In this document: one piece after another, positions 7,844 through 16,261 of the stretch
Numbering within the stretch: position 1 is the first letter of the stretch
Layout: every line of letters starts with the position of its first letter
From: JAQBQH01 sp035607415
Lineage (GTDB): Bacteria; Myxococcota_A; Polyangia; Palsa-1104
Reading direction: 5' to 3'
Length of the DNA stretch: 64,000 bases
Assembly: GCA_035607415.1 (NCBI GenBank)
Contig: DATNAQ010000088.1
Location: 1 to 64,000, forward strand
The notes under the pieces: generated by a model
The model's database searches: none
The model's input: only the letters and a program-made list of their open reading frames with translations
What the model was told of the DNA's origin: nothing
Made by a program: the position numbers and the translations under genes

Positions 7844-9046
7844 ATGCCGAACGCTGTCATCGTAGACGCGCTGCGTACGCCGATCGGACGCTTTCGCGGG
7901 TCGCTGTCGAGCGTGCGCGCCGACGATCTCGCGGGCCTCGTCATCCGCGCCGTCGTCGAGCGCAACAAGGTTCCCACCGATGAGCTCGACGACGTCGTCT
8001 TCGGGTGCGCCAACCAGGCGGGCGAGGACAACCGCAACGTGGCGCGCATGGGCGCCCTGCTCGCGGGCCTGCCGCAGTCGACGCCGGGGCTCACCGTCAA
8101 CCGCCTGTGCGGCTCGGGGCTCGAGGCGATCCTGACGTGCGCGCGCGCCATCCGCGCCGGCGAAGGCGACCTGTTCATCGCCGGTGGCGTCGAGTCGATG
8201 ACGCGTGCGCCGTTCGTGATGCCGAAGTCGGGCTCGCCCTGGCCGAACGGCAACGTCACGGTGTTCGACACGTCGCTCGGGTGGCGCTTCCCGAACGAGA
8301 AGATGAAGAAGCTGTTCCCGCTCGAGGCCATGGGCGAGACCGCCGAGAACCTGGTCGAAAAATACGGGATCGCGCGCGCCGAGCAGGATCAGTTCGCGCT
8401 CGAGTCACATCAGAAGGCGGTGGCGGCGCAGGCGGCGGGCCGGTTCGCCGAAGAGCTCCTCGCCGTCGACGTGCCGGGATCGAAGAAGGGCGAGGTCGTG
8501 AAGCTCGACCGCGACGAAGGGCCGCGCGCCGACACGACGATCGAGAAGCTCGGGCGCCTCGAGCCGGCGTTCCGCCCCGGCGGCACCGTCACCGCCGGCA
8601 ACGCCTCGACGCTGAACGACGGCGCCGCCGCGCTCGTCGTGTGCAGCGAGGAGCGGGCCAGAAAGCAGGGCTGGAAGCCGATCGCGCGCATCGTGGCGGG
8701 CGCGGCCGCGGGAGTCGATCCGCGCTACATGGGGATCGGCCCGGTGCCGGCGACGCAGAAGGCGCTGGCGCGCGCCGGCTGGTCTGTCGGTGACGTCGGT
8801 CTCGCCGAGCTCAACGAGGCGTTTGCCTCGCAAGTGCTCGCGTGTCTGCGCGAGCTGCCGATTGCGCGCGACCGGATCAACGTCAACGGCGGCGCCGTCG
8901 CGATCGGCCACCCGCTCGGCTGCTCGGGCGCGCGCATCGCGGGAACACTCGTGTACGAGATGCGCCGGCGCGGGGTCGCGCGCGGGCTCGCGGCCATGTG
9001 CATCGGCGTCGGACAGGGCATCGCGGGGCTCTTCGAATTGGTGTAA
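7844..9046 (+). CDS. Thiolase (acetyl-CoA C-acyltransferase)
   Basis: 400 aa, standard thiolase length. All three signatures are present: the acyl-enzyme Cys in NRLCGSGLEAI (Cys 89), the NEAFA motif (about 331), and the C-terminal NGGAVAIGHPLGCSGARI with catalytic His and Cys (about 352-369). The sequence looks closest to FadA/PcaF-type degradative thiolases that cleave 3-oxoacyl-CoA, rather than a biosynthetic enzyme, but the two cannot be separated by eye. It lies between an S51 peptidase and a kinase gene, so there is no beta-oxidation operon around it. Confidence 0.92.
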   Translation: MPNAVIVDALRTPIGRFRGSLSSVRADDLAGLVIRAVVERNKVPTDELDDVVFGCANQAGEDNRNVARMGALLAGLPQSTPGLTVNRLCGSGLEAILTCARAIRAGEGDLFIAGGVESMTRAPFVMPKSGSPWPNGNVTVFDTSLGWRFPNEKMKKLFPLEAMGETAENLVEKYGIARAEQDQFALESHQKAVAAQAAGRFAEELLAVDVPGSKKGEVVKLDRDEGPRADTTIEKLGRLEPAFRPGGTVTAGNASTLNDGAAALVVCSEERARKQGWKPIARIVAGAAAGVDPRYMGIGPVPATQKALARAGWSVGDVGLAELNEAFASQVLACLRELPIARDRINVNGGAVAIGHPLGCSGARIAGTLVYEMRRRGVARGLAAMCIGVGQGIAGLFELV

Positions 9047-9049
9047 ACT
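9044..9049 (+). promoter_or_regulatory. Putative -10 box for the first Ser/Thr kinase gene
   Basis: TAAACT, then 7 nt, then the ATG at 9057. It overlaps the TAA stop of the thiolase gene. There is no Shine-Dalgarno sequence before the ATG, consistent with a leaderless mRNA. Confidence 0.4.
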
Positions 9050-9056
9050 CGCGCGG

Positions 9057-10496
9057 ATGGTCACGACTCGCCCGACCGGCCGTCTCAAGGGCCGCTTCGA
9101 GATCATGGAGCAGATCGGGGAGGGCGGCTTTGCCACGGTCTACCGTGCCAAAGAGGCGACGACCGGAAAGATTGTCGCGCTCAAGCTACTGAAAGACGCC
9201 TACCTGAAAGACAACGAGGTGGTCGAGCGCTTCCGCCGCGAGGTGTTCGCGGTGGCCTCGATCAGCTCCCCGTACGTCGTGAAGATGCACGACTTCGGCA
9301 TCTCCGGTGAGGAAGTCTTCATCGCCATGGAGTATGTCGAGGGGCCGACCCTGCGCGAGGTGGTGCACGAGCGCGCCTGGGCGCCGTCCGACATCCACGT
9401 CGTGGTGGGTCAGATCGCGCAGGCGCTGGCGGCCGCGCATCGGCAGAACATCGTGCACCGCGATCTGAAGCCCGAGAACGTCATCCTCGTCGGGGACGGC
9501 GGCAAGTCGGGGCCGCGGCAGGTCAAGGTGCTCGACTTCGGGTTGGCCAAGCTGGCCGAGCTCGAGCGCAAGCTGGAGCTGGAGCCGCTGACGCGCGCGG
9601 GCATGTGCTTCGGAACGCCGCAGTACATGTCGCCGGAGCAGATCCAGGGCAAGCCGATCGACGGCGCCGCCGATGTGTATGCGCTCGGCGTGATGGCGTA
9701 CGAGATGATCGCGGGCCTGTTGCCGTGGGACGGCTCCGACTCGCGCGAGATCTTGCTGTCGGTGATAAAGTCGCCGCCGCCGAAGATTGTGCGCGCGCGA
9801 TCGCCGGAGGTGAAGCGCCTCGACGATCTCAACAAGTTCCTCCTGCGCGCGCTGGCGAAGGACAAGAAGGATCGGCCCAAGGACGCGGCCGAGTTCTTCA
9901 AGGAGTTCGAGATCGCGCTGTTCGGCGAGCGGCGGCCGGTGGCGCGCAGCAAGCAGAAGGTCGACGCCAAGGACGAGGTGTTCGCGTCGGTGTTCGCGGC
10001 GTCGATCGAGCTGCCCGCGATCGGGGCGGCGCCCGCGGGCGGCGACTTCGACGACACGCGCGTCGAGACGCTGCCGGGAGAATTTCCGATCGAGCCCACG
10101 TTCGGCGGATCGCTGGTCGGCACCGGAACGCTCACCGGCGTGCGGCGCCGGCGGCGGCTGCGCTCGGCGTGGATGATGAGCATCGGCATGAACGCGCCCG
10201 AGCTGGGGCCGGGCATGTCGGGGATCCGCGATGATCCGTCGGGGCCGTTCGCGACGGCGCCGACGCGGCCGCATCACTCGCCGCGGCGCAACCAGATCCC
10301 GTCGGAGGCGATGCCGCTGCCGCCGCTGGATTTTGCGAAGCCGCCGAACCGGAAGGATTCGATCACGGATACGGTGCCGCCGCTGCAGCGGAGGGAGCCG
10401 TCGGGTGGCGTGCCGGCGTGGGTGGTGGCGGTGTTGTTGGGGTTGGTGATTGTGGCGGCGGGGTTGGGGTTTTGGTTTGGGCGACGGCCGCATTAG
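9057..10496 (+). CDS. Ser/Thr protein kinase with C-terminal membrane anchor
   Basis: 479 aa. A Hanks-type kinase domain fills residues 14 to about 285: Gly-rich loop IGEGGFATVY (20-29), ATP-binding Lys in VALKLL (Lys 43), the catalytic loop HRDLKPENV (about 137), the Mg-binding DFG (about 160), and the GTPQYMSPEQ P+1 loop. A low-complexity acidic/proline-rich linker follows, then one transmembrane helix (AWVVAVLLGLVIVAAGLGF) at the extreme C-terminus, so the kinase is cytoplasmic and tail-anchored. There are no PASTA or other sensor repeats. It is a close paralogue of the kinase at 13070-14374. ATG 9057 is chosen over an upstream ATG in the same frame inside the thiolase gene because only 9057 follows a -10 box. 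Confidence 0.93.
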   Translation: MVTTRPTGRLKGRFEIMEQIGEGGFATVYRAKEATTGKIVALKLLKDAYLKDNEVVERFRREVFAVASISSPYVVKMHDFGISGEEVFIAMEYVEGPTLREVVHERAWAPSDIHVVVGQIAQALAAAHRQNIVHRDLKPENVILVGDGGKSGPRQVKVLDFGLAKLAELERKLELEPLTRAGMCFGTPQYMSPEQIQGKPIDGAADVYALGVMAYEMIAGLLPWDGSDSREILLSVIKSPPPKIVRARSPEVKRLDDLNKFLLRALAKDKKDRPKDAAEFFKEFEIALFGERRPVARSKQKVDAKDEVFASVFAASIELPAIGAAPAGGDFDDTRVETLPGEFPIEPTFGGSLVGTGTLTGVRRRRRLRSAWMMSIGMNAPELGPGMSGIRDDPSGPFATAPTRPHHSPRRNQIPSEAMPLPPLDFAKPPNRKDSITDTVPPLQRREPSGGVPAWVVAVLLGLVIVAAGLGFWFGRRPH

Positions 10497-10566
10497 CGGC
10501 TCTCCCGGCGTCCTCGCGAAATCCTGAATTTTGCCGAGCGCCGACGTTTTCGGTGCGGAGGTCGTG

Positions 10567-10992
10567 CTAGAGACAGCGGGCGAAGCCGGTGCCGCCGTCG
10601 CTGCCGCTGCAGCCGTCGTCGCAGTGGATGCGCGCGATGCCGCAGCCACCTTCGGGAGAGGCGACGAACGGCTGGCCGAGCGTGTTGGGGCCGAGGCACT
10701 GCTGGGTGAAGCCGCAGTCGCCGTGGAGCGGGACGCCGCAGGTGCTCTGGCCGTCGGTGCAGCCGCCGGTGGCGTCGGTGGTGTGCTCGACGACGCAGAG
10801 CGACACGCCGCCGGCGATGGCGGGGCACGAGTCGACGCAGGCAACGGCCGCGCACATCGGCACGACCGTGAGGTCGTCGGGCGCGGGCGCCGACAGGTCC
10901 TCGCTGCCGTCGCTGCCTCCGTCGGTGCTGCTGTCCCCGTTGCCGCAAGCAGCGCCGAGCAGCACCAGGATCACGACGAGCGCGCGGGTCAT
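10567..10992 (-). CDS. Small Cys-rich lipoprotein of unknown function
   Basis: 141 aa. A lipoprotein signal peptide is clear: MTRALVVILVLLGAAC with Cys 16 as the lipidated residue, followed by a Ser/Gly/Asp-rich tether. The mature part has about a dozen Cys (CVDSC, GGCTDGQSTCGV, GDCGFTQQC, GGCG, CDDGC), so it is probably disulfide-rich and sits at the cell envelope. I do not recognise the family; short Cys-rich lipoproteins like this are common in myxobacteria. It is monocistronic and convergent with the kinase gene. Confidence 0.8.
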   Translation of the reverse strand: MTRALVVILVLLGAACGNGDSSTDGGSDGSEDLSAPAPDDLTVVPMCAAVACVDSCPAIAGGVSLCVVEHTTDATGGCTDGQSTCGVPLHGDCGFTQQCLGPNTLGQPFVASPEGGCGIARIHCDDGCSGSDGGTGFARCL

Positions 10993-10998
10993 GCGGCG

Positions 10999-11004
10999 AT
11001 TGTA
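10999..11004 (-). promoter_or_regulatory. Putative -10 box for the Cys-rich lipoprotein gene
   Basis: Read on the minus strand: TACAAT, 6 nt, ATG (10992). The surrounding TAGTACAAT closely matches the TAGTACAAC upstream of the neighbouring ferritin-like lipoprotein gene, also 6 nt from its ATG, so both envelope proteins may use the same promoter type. Confidence 0.55.
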
Positions 11005-11817
11005 CTAGATCGCGCGCGCCAGCTCGACGGCGCGCGTGGCGTCGGGGAGGCCGAGCGTTTCGCGCAGGGCGCGCGGCGGCTCGACGGCGCATTCGGCGAC
11101 GAGCGCGGCGCGGGTGGCATCGCGCGCCTCGTCGACGCGCAGGCGCGCGGCGTAGGGCAGGCGTGGGCGAATCCACGCGTGCACGTCGGCGGCGAGGGCG
11201 GCGTGGCGCTCCTCGTCGGCGGCGATGATGGGATCGAGGGCGACGCGCGCACCGTAGGCTTCGCGCACCAGGCCTTCGACGGCGTTCTCGCGCGCGATCG
11301 CTTCGAGCTCCCGCGGCTCGCGCACGATCACGCGCACCGGCCCGGGCGTCGCGCCGTGTGCACGCGCCCAAGAGGCTCATGATGCGCCATGGCGTCGCTC
11401 GTCGTCGGCCGAGGCGAGCGCGCGCGCGACGAGCTCGCGGGGCGCGTCATGCGCCGTGAGCTCGCGCGCGAGGATCTCGAAGGCCGGCACCGACGCCGCC
11501 TCGAGCTGCGCCGCTTCCGCAAGCCATCGCCCGACGGCTTCGCGCCCGGTCGTGTCTGCACGCACCAGCTCGGCCGGGCGTCGGCCTCCGCCGGGCGGTG
11601 ACCCGCACCCGACTCGTGCGACGCCGAGGTCGAACGGCGTCACGGACGTGCATGCGGGGCCGTCGGGATAGGTCGCGCAGTGGGCCGCGACGCATGCTTG
11701 CTCCTCGTAGCCTCCGTCGTCGAAGTGCGTTGTATCGACGTACGTATAGGACGACGAGCTGGTCTTACTGGCACAAGTTGTGAGTGGAAGCGAAGCGACG
11801 AGGAGGAGGCGCTTCAT
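11005..11817 (-). pseudogene. Ferritin-like domain lipoprotein interrupted by an in-frame TGA
   Basis: Two open frames, 11817-11377 and 11376-11005, lie in the same phase, separated only by a TGA at 11379-11377. Together they make one coherent protein of about 269 residues: a lipoprotein signal (MKRLLLVASLPLTTC), a Cys-containing linker, then a four-helix ferritin-like domain with its metal-ligand repeats spread over both halves (EAASVPAF and DDERRH before the stop, ENAVEGLVREAYG and DEERHAAL after it). The TGA falls in the helix right after the first ExxRH motif, so the upstream part alone would lose half the di-iron site. Causes could be a nonsense mutation, a sequencing error, or recoding; I favour one of the first two. 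Confidence 0.7.
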
Positions 11818-11823
11818 GCGCCC

Positions 11824-11829
11824 GTTGTA
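11824..11829 (-). promoter_or_regulatory. Putative -10 box for the ferritin-like lipoprotein gene
   Basis: On the minus strand TACAAC, 6 nt, ATG (11817). It lies directly between the stop of the lipid kinase gene (11830) and this start; a -35 element would have to be within the lipid kinase coding sequence. Confidence 0.45.
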
Positions 11830-12855
11830 CTACGCGAGGACGCGGACTGGCTTGTCGGCCATCTCGACGCGCAGCCGCGCGCGCAGGCCGTCCTGCAGAT
11901 CGCCGCCGACCTGCACCGGCACCGGCCGCTCCATGCGGACCTCGACCGACGTGCACAAAAAGTCGATCAGGTTCGGCGAGCGGTACTCGCCGCGGAACAC
12001 CGCCGGCAGGTTGCGCAGCGTCTCGTACGCCGACGCCGTCGCGCAACGCAGCTGGAAGCGCCCCTCGCGCGCCTGCGCCCACGGGAACATCTTCATGCCG
12101 AGCCCGAAGTTCGGGATCGTCGAGCAGCTGGCCAGCGACGCGCGGCCGCGCCAGATGACCGCACCGGTGGCGATCGGCTCGTCTTCGAGGATGCGGCCGT
12201 TGCGCCAATAGATCGGGTAGACCGGCTCGCCGGTGTTGATGATCTCGATCTCGGGGAGCTGCTTCAGCACGAAGCGCGGCGTCGAGCGCAGCCCGACGGT
12301 GAGCGCGTAGCGCGGCGCCGCGCCGATCGCCGAAGCGAGCGGGCCCGCGAAGCGATCGATCGTCTTACCGAGCTTGTGGAAGTCGTCGAGGATCTGCGCG
12401 TCGAGGCCGCAGCCGGCGAACGGCGTGAGCTTGCCGTCGACTTCGAGCAGCTGCAGGTGCTTGGCGCGCGCCGCGCGACGGGCGCGGCCGAGGTCGTACT
12501 CGAGGCCCTCGAGCGTCGGGCGCGAAGCGCCGAGGCAGTCGGCGAGCGCATTGCCGGTGCCGAGCCGGAGCACGCCCACCGACGGCAGCGCCTGATCGCG
12601 GCGGCGCGCTTCGGCGGCCACGTCGCTCAGACACTGCACGAAGGTGCCGTCGCCGCCACCGAACAGGACCGTATCGTAGGCGCGCTCGACGACCTTGGCG
12701 GCGATCTGCCGGCTGTGGTCGAGGTTGCTCGAAACGTAGAGATCATGCGGCGGCACGAGCTCCGCCAGATCGTCGATCACGCGACGCCCGACCCCCCGGG
12801 CGTTCTCGTTGACGATGACCGCGACACGTTGCCGAGCACCCGCTTGCAGTAGCAT
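11830..12855 (-). CDS. Diacylglycerol kinase-family lipid kinase
   Basis: 341 aa. The N-terminal DAGK catalytic domain begins with VIVNENARG (Asn-rich substrate loop) and contains the nucleotide-binding LFGGGDGTF (about residues 65-73) and the VLRLGTGNALADCLG motif (about 95-109), in the order and spacing of YegS/DgkB-like enzymes. It should phosphorylate a lipid such as diacylglycerol or another polyol lipid at the inner membrane surface using ATP. No membrane helix is present, which is normal for the family. The ATG at 12855 is preceded by a GAGGAG on the minus strand about 9 nt upstream. The ferritin-like gene follows 12 bp after its stop. Confidence 0.88.
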   Translation of the reverse strand: MLLQAGARQRVAVIVNENARGVGRRVIDDLAELVPPHDLYVSSNLDHSRQIAAKVVERAYDTVLFGGGDGTFVQCLSDVAAEARRRDQALPSVGVLRLGTGNALADCLGASRPTLEGLEYDLGRARRAARAKHLQLLEVDGKLTPFAGCGLDAQILDDFHKLGKTIDRFAGPLASAIGAAPRYALTVGLRSTPRFVLKQLPEIEIINTGEPVYPIYWRNGRILEDEPIATGAVIWRGRASLASCSTIPNFGLGMKMFPWAQAREGRFQLRCATASAYETLRNLPAVFRGEYRSPNLIDFLCTSVEVRMERPVPVQVGGDLQDGLRARLRVEMADKPVRVLA

Positions 12856-13036
12856 TCAGCGACTCCTCAGGGCCCCCAGCTACGGCGTTTGCACGACTTG
12901 CACCAGAGTGTCACCTCAATGTTTTCTTATAGATGCGAGACGCGATGACGCGCCGCGCCGCGTAACCAGGGTTGCAGTGCGCAGAAGGTTACGCAGCTTA
13001 CATTGACTCCCTGCGTTGCCGGCTTCCCGCGCAACC

Positions 13037-13064
13037 TTGAGTCCCCACCCGCGCGGGCTATGAT
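13037..13064 (+). promoter_or_regulatory. Promoter for the second Ser/Thr kinase gene
   Basis: TTGAGT at 13037-13042, a 16-nt spacer, and TATGAT at 13059-13064, followed by 5 nt and the GTG start at 13070. Both boxes are near the sigma-70 consensus. The short distance means the transcript would begin at the start codon. The rest of the 214-bp intergenic region (12856-13036) contains nothing I can identify. Confidence 0.65.
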
Positions 13065-13069
13065 GCGGC

Positions 13070-14374
13070 GTGCCCGTTGCCATCGGCCAGCGCTACAAGG
13101 ACCGCTACGAGGTGGTCGCGCACGTGGGCGAGGGGGCGTTCGCGCACGTCTATCGGGCGCGCGAAGTCGGCAGCGGGCGCGACTGCGCGCTCAAGGTGCT
13201 CAAGGAGGAGTACTCCGAGACGCGCGACGTGATCGAGCGCTTCCAGCGCGAGGTGTTCGCCATCGCGTCCGTGAATTCGCCGCACGTGGTGTCGATGCTC
13301 GACTTCGGCATCGCCGACGCCGAGCGCGAGTTCTTCATGGTCATGGAGTTCGTGCAGGGGCCGACCTTGCGCGAGCTGCTCGGGTCGCACGAGCCGTGGG
13401 CGCCGGCCGACGTGCTCGTCGTGGTGGGGCAGATCGCGCACGCGCTCATGGCGGCGCACAAGCGCGAGATCATCCATCGCGACCTGAAGCCCGAGAACGT
13501 CATGCTCGTCGAGCGCAACGGGCAGTTCATGGCCAAGGTGCTCGACTTCGGGTTCGCCAAGCTCGCCGAGCTGGAGCGCACGCTCGAGCTCAGGCCGATC
13601 ACGCGCGTCGGGTTCTGCTTCGGCACGCCGCAGTACTTGTCGCCGGAGCAGATCCGCGGTCGGCCCATCGACGGCGGCGCCGATCTGTTCGCGCTCGGCG
13701 TGATCGCCTACGAGATGCTCGCCGGACGCCGGCCGTGGGACGGGCGCGATCCGAGCGACGTGATGCGCGCGGTGTTGAAGACGTTGCCGCCGCCGATCTT
13801 GAAGCTGCATCCGCAGCTGATGGGGCGGCTCGAAGAGGTCAATGGCTTCGCCTTGCGTGTGCTCGAAAAAGAGCGCGCCGAGCGGCCGCACGACGCGGTC
13901 GCCTTCTTCGACGAGCTGCAGGATGCGCTGTTCGGCGGCAAGGAAGAGGCGAAGAGCGCGCTCGCCGGGGCGCGGCCGGTGACGCCGATCGAGGACGTGA
14001 CGTCGCGATCGATCATCATCCGTCCCGGCAGCGGATCGCAGCAGCGGTTCGACGAGACCGAGATCGATCCGGCGCGGCGCGAGGCGCCGGTGCCCTCGTC
14101 GGACACGGTGCGCGAGACCGCGATCGATACCGGGTCGATCCCCATCTTCGTCGCCGAGCGGCTCGACTCGCAGTACCTGCCGCCGATCGAAGTCGAGGAT
14201 GCGCGCAGCGACGACAGCGGGCGCTCGACGCTGCCGCGCGGGACGGCGCAGATTCCGAAGACCGCGTTCATCCCGAAGCCGCGCCGCTCCTACGCGGGGA
14301 CGGTCGCGGCGGCGCTGATCATCTTGATCCTGCTGACGGCGGCGTTTCTCGCCGGACGCTACCTGAAGTTCTAG
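13070..14374 (+). CDS. Ser/Thr protein kinase with C-terminal membrane anchor (paralogue)
   Basis: 434 aa from a GTG. Kinase domain from residue 10 to about 285: VGEGAFAHVYRA loop, CALKVLKEEY (ATP Lys), IIHRDLKPENVML catalytic loop, DFGFAKLAELERT and GTPQYLSPEQIRG. A disordered linker rich in Asp, Arg and Pro follows, then a single C-terminal helix (TVAAALIILILLTAAFLAG), so it is tail-anchored like the kinase at 9057. Several blocks are nearly identical between the two (ERF.REVFA.AS, WAP.D..VVVGQIA.AL.AAH), pointing to a duplication; the linkers and anchors are unrelated. GTG 13070 is chosen because it follows the promoter at 13037-13064 by 5 nt and starts right before the kinase fold. Confidence 0.93.
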   Translation: MPVAIGQRYKDRYEVVAHVGEGAFAHVYRAREVGSGRDCALKVLKEEYSETRDVIERFQREVFAIASVNSPHVVSMLDFGIADAEREFFMVMEFVQGPTLRELLGSHEPWAPADVLVVVGQIAHALMAAHKREIIHRDLKPENVMLVERNGQFMAKVLDFGFAKLAELERTLELRPITRVGFCFGTPQYLSPEQIRGRPIDGGADLFALGVIAYEMLAGRRPWDGRDPSDVMRAVLKTLPPPILKLHPQLMGRLEEVNGFALRVLEKERAERPHDAVAFFDELQDALFGGKEEAKSALAGARPVTPIEDVTSRSIIIRPGSGSQQRFDETEIDPARREAPVPSSDTVRETAIDTGSIPIFVAERLDSQYLPPIEVEDARSDDSGRSTLPRGTAQIPKTAFIPKPRRSYAGTVAAALIILILLTAAFLAGRYLKF

Positions 14375-14388
14375 CGGAAGTTCTAGCG
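14365..14388. repeat. 12-bp perfect tandem duplication across a stop codon
   Basis: GAAGTTCTAGCG occurs twice in direct succession (14365-14376 and 14377-14388). The first copy encodes the end and TAG stop of the kinase gene; the second fills most of the 16-bp gap to the convergent fabI stop. It looks like a simple slippage or repair duplication. Confidence 0.9.
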
Positions 14389-14390
14389 GG

Positions 14391-15287
14391 TCAGCTCTTG
14401 GCGGTGACGGCCACGCCCATCGAGTGGTAGCCCTTGTCGACGTAGACGGTGGCGCCGGTGATGCCCGAGCCGAGCGGCGAGAGCAGGAACGCGGCGGTGT
14501 CGCCGACTTCGCGCGCGGTGAGCGCCTCGGGCAGCGGTGAGTTGGCCTTGCAGTAGTCGATCATCTGGTCGATGAAGCCGATCGCCGACGCCGCGCGCGA
14601 AGCGAACGGGCCCGCCGACAGCACGTTCACGCGGTGGCCCCACTTGCGGCCGGCCTCGAAGGCGAGCGTGCGCGTGTCGGACTCGAGCGCGGCCTTCGCC
14701 GACGACATGCCGCCGCCGTAGCCGGGCACCACGCGCTCCGACGCCATGTAGGTCAGCGCGAGGAAGCTGCCGCCGGGGCGCACGAGCGGACCGAGGCGCT
14801 GCACCAGCGACGTGTACGAGTAGCTGGAGACGCCGACGGCGGCGAGGTAACCCTTGCGCGAGGTCTCGAGGAGCGGCTTCTTCACCTCGGGGCCGTTGGC
14901 GAGCGAGTGGACGACGACGTCGATGCACGGCTCGCCGAAGTCGGCGACGAGGCGGGCGCGCAGCCCTTCGATCGTGAAGTCGCCGTGCTCGCGATAGCGC
15001 TTACTGTCCTTCACCTCGGCGGGGACGTCGGCGAGCGTGTCGTAGTCGGCGTCGAGCGGGTAGATCTTCTCGAACTCGAGCTTGCGACCGTCGGACATCA
15101 TGCGGCCTTCGTCGAGCTTGCCGCGCTCGAGCATGGTCTTGAAGATGCCGTAGGCCGGCGGCCAGGTGCCGACGACGATCGAGGCGCCGGCCTCGGCGAG
15201 TGACTTGGCGATGGCGAAGCCGAAGCCGCCGTCGTCGGCGACGCCGGCGACGAGGGCACGCTTTCCGCGAAGGTCGATGGCGAGCAT
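14391..15287 (-). CDS. fabI: Enoyl-[acyl-carrier-protein] reductase, plant-type FabI
   Basis: 298 aa. NAD-dependent SDR enzyme of type II fatty-acid synthesis, reducing the enoyl-ACP double bond. The N-terminus (DLRGKRALVAGVADDGGFG) and following VGTWPPAYGIF block, the long insert before the active site, and the catalytic YGGGMSSAKAALE region (Tyr and Lys in Y-x6-K) match the longer ENR form known from plants, chlamydia and Bacteroidetes rather than E. coli FabI (262 aa). ATG 15287 is chosen because it lies two residues before the first beta-strand; the frame runs on upstream with no support. It is a single-gene unit. Confidence 0.92.
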   Translation of the reverse strand: MLAIDLRGKRALVAGVADDGGFGFAIAKSLAEAGASIVVGTWPPAYGIFKTMLERGKLDEGRMMSDGRKLEFEKIYPLDADYDTLADVPAEVKDSKRYREHGDFTIEGLRARLVADFGEPCIDVVVHSLANGPEVKKPLLETSRKGYLAAVGVSSYSYTSLVQRLGPLVRPGGSFLALTYMASERVVPGYGGGMSSAKAALESDTRTLAFEAGRKWGHRVNVLSAGPFASRAASAIGFIDQMIDYCKANSPLPEALTAREVGDTAAFLLSPLGSGITGATVYVDKGYHSMGVAVTAKS

Positions 15288-15336
15288 GGCGCGCACGATC
15301 GACCGCGCGCGCCCGCGTGTCAAGCGCGAGCGGGCG

Positions 15337-16173
15337 TCAGACGGGCTCGCCTTCGCGGCGCAAGCGCTCGACGGCGTCGAACGACTCGTCTTCCTTGGTC
15401 CAGCGCAGGTGGCTCTCGTGCTGCGAGAGCAGGCCGTTGAGCTCGCGCATGCGATCGAGCGCGCGCTCGATGCGTTGCAGCTCGACGGTGGCCTCGGGGT
15501 GTCGCATGCGCACGAGCGAGGCGGCGCTCTCGATCGTCTGCAGCGGCGTGTTGGCGAAGTCGCGCACGGCCAGGAGCGTGCGCGCCAGCGTCTCCATCGC
15601 CGCCGAGGCTTCGGCCTGCTCGACGAGGCGGCGCTCGACGGCGTAGCGGCGCGTGCTGAAGACGAGGAGCACGACGCCGAACGCGGCGAAGATGAGCGTC
15701 GGCATCGGCTCGCCGCGCGCGAGCACGGCGCGTTGCGCCGGGTCCCACGTCAGCCACTGCACGACGGCGGCGCCGGCGTAGGCGGCGATGCTGATGACGC
15801 CGACGGAGATCTCGGGCGTGAGCAGACCGACGGTGATGGCGCCGAGCTTGTTGGCCTGGAAGGGCGCCCAGCGCGGGCCGATGGTGACCCAGTGCTCGTT
15901 GTCGAGCCAGAGCATGATGGCGATCGACGCCGTGTTGATGAGGAACACGGTGGCGGCCTCGGCGCGCGTGGTGTGCTTGCCGCGCACCAGCAGCATCACG
16001 AAGAGCACGACGCCGGTGCCGGCGGCGAGCAGCGACGGTGCCGGCGGCAACACGAGGGTGTCACGCGCGACCAGGAGCTCCATCGGCGAGCCGGCGAAGT
16101 TGAGGACGGTGGCGAGGAGCGCGCCGCGCCAGGCCAGGCGCGCGCGCGGATCGACGACGCGAGTGGCGCTCAC
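15337..16173 (-). CDS. Membrane histidine-kinase-like protein lacking an ATPase domain
   Basis: 278 aa. About six hydrophobic helices (residues 15-175) form an MFS/7TM-like sensory membrane part. They are followed by a coiled-coil region with a DHp-like sequence (LLAVRDFANTPLQTIESAASLV, about residues 200-221): the usual phospho-acceptor His position reads R-D-F-A-N-T-P. The protein stops after a second helix (LQRIERALDRMRELNGLL), so the HATPase domain (N, G1, G2 boxes) is absent. It lies 85 bp downstream of a receiver gene on the same strand, suggesting a pair, but it cannot autophosphorylate as drawn. It may be a dimerisation or scaffold partner for another kinase. Confidence 0.6.
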   Translation of the reverse strand: MSATRVVDPRARLAWRGALLATVLNFAGSPMELLVARDTLVLPPAPSLLAAGTGVVLFVMLLVRGKHTTRAEAATVFLINTASIAIMLWLDNEHWVTIGPRWAPFQANKLGAITVGLLTPEISVGVISIAAYAGAAVVQWLTWDPAQRAVLARGEPMPTLIFAAFGVVLLVFSTRRYAVERRLVEQAEASAAMETLARTLLAVRDFANTPLQTIESAASLVRMRHPEATVELQRIERALDRMRELNGLLSQHESHLRWTKEDESFDAVERLRREGEPV

Positions 16174-16174
16174 A

Positions 16175-16261
16175 GGCGCACCTCGGAGGTGCGCCGTGAT
16201 CCCGGGATCGATCCGCGGGCCCTACGGGCCACGCTCACGTTCGCTCACTGACGCTCGCTCA
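16175..16261. repeat. Hairpin-rich intergenic segment with a recurring GAGCGAGCGAACG-type motif
   Basis: Between the receiver stop and the kinase-like start there is a 9-bp hairpin (arms 16175-16183 and 16187-16195), a CCGGGATC/GATCC palindromic patch, a GGCCC-tac-GGGCC hairpin, and a segment which on the minus strand reads TGAGCGAGCGTCAGTGAGCG starting at the stop codon. Similar TGAGCGAG... strings follow other minus-strand stops in the window (see findings). The 9-bp hairpin sits directly in front of the kinase-like ATG (16173) and would mask its ribosome-binding region. Confidence 0.55.

Noticed and set aside
11377..11379. Selenocysteine codon in the ferritin-like gene
   Set aside because: No redox-type Cys/Sec context, the downstream hairpin is what GC-rich sequence gives by chance, and no sel gene is visible. 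Kept only as an alternative to mutation or sequencing error.
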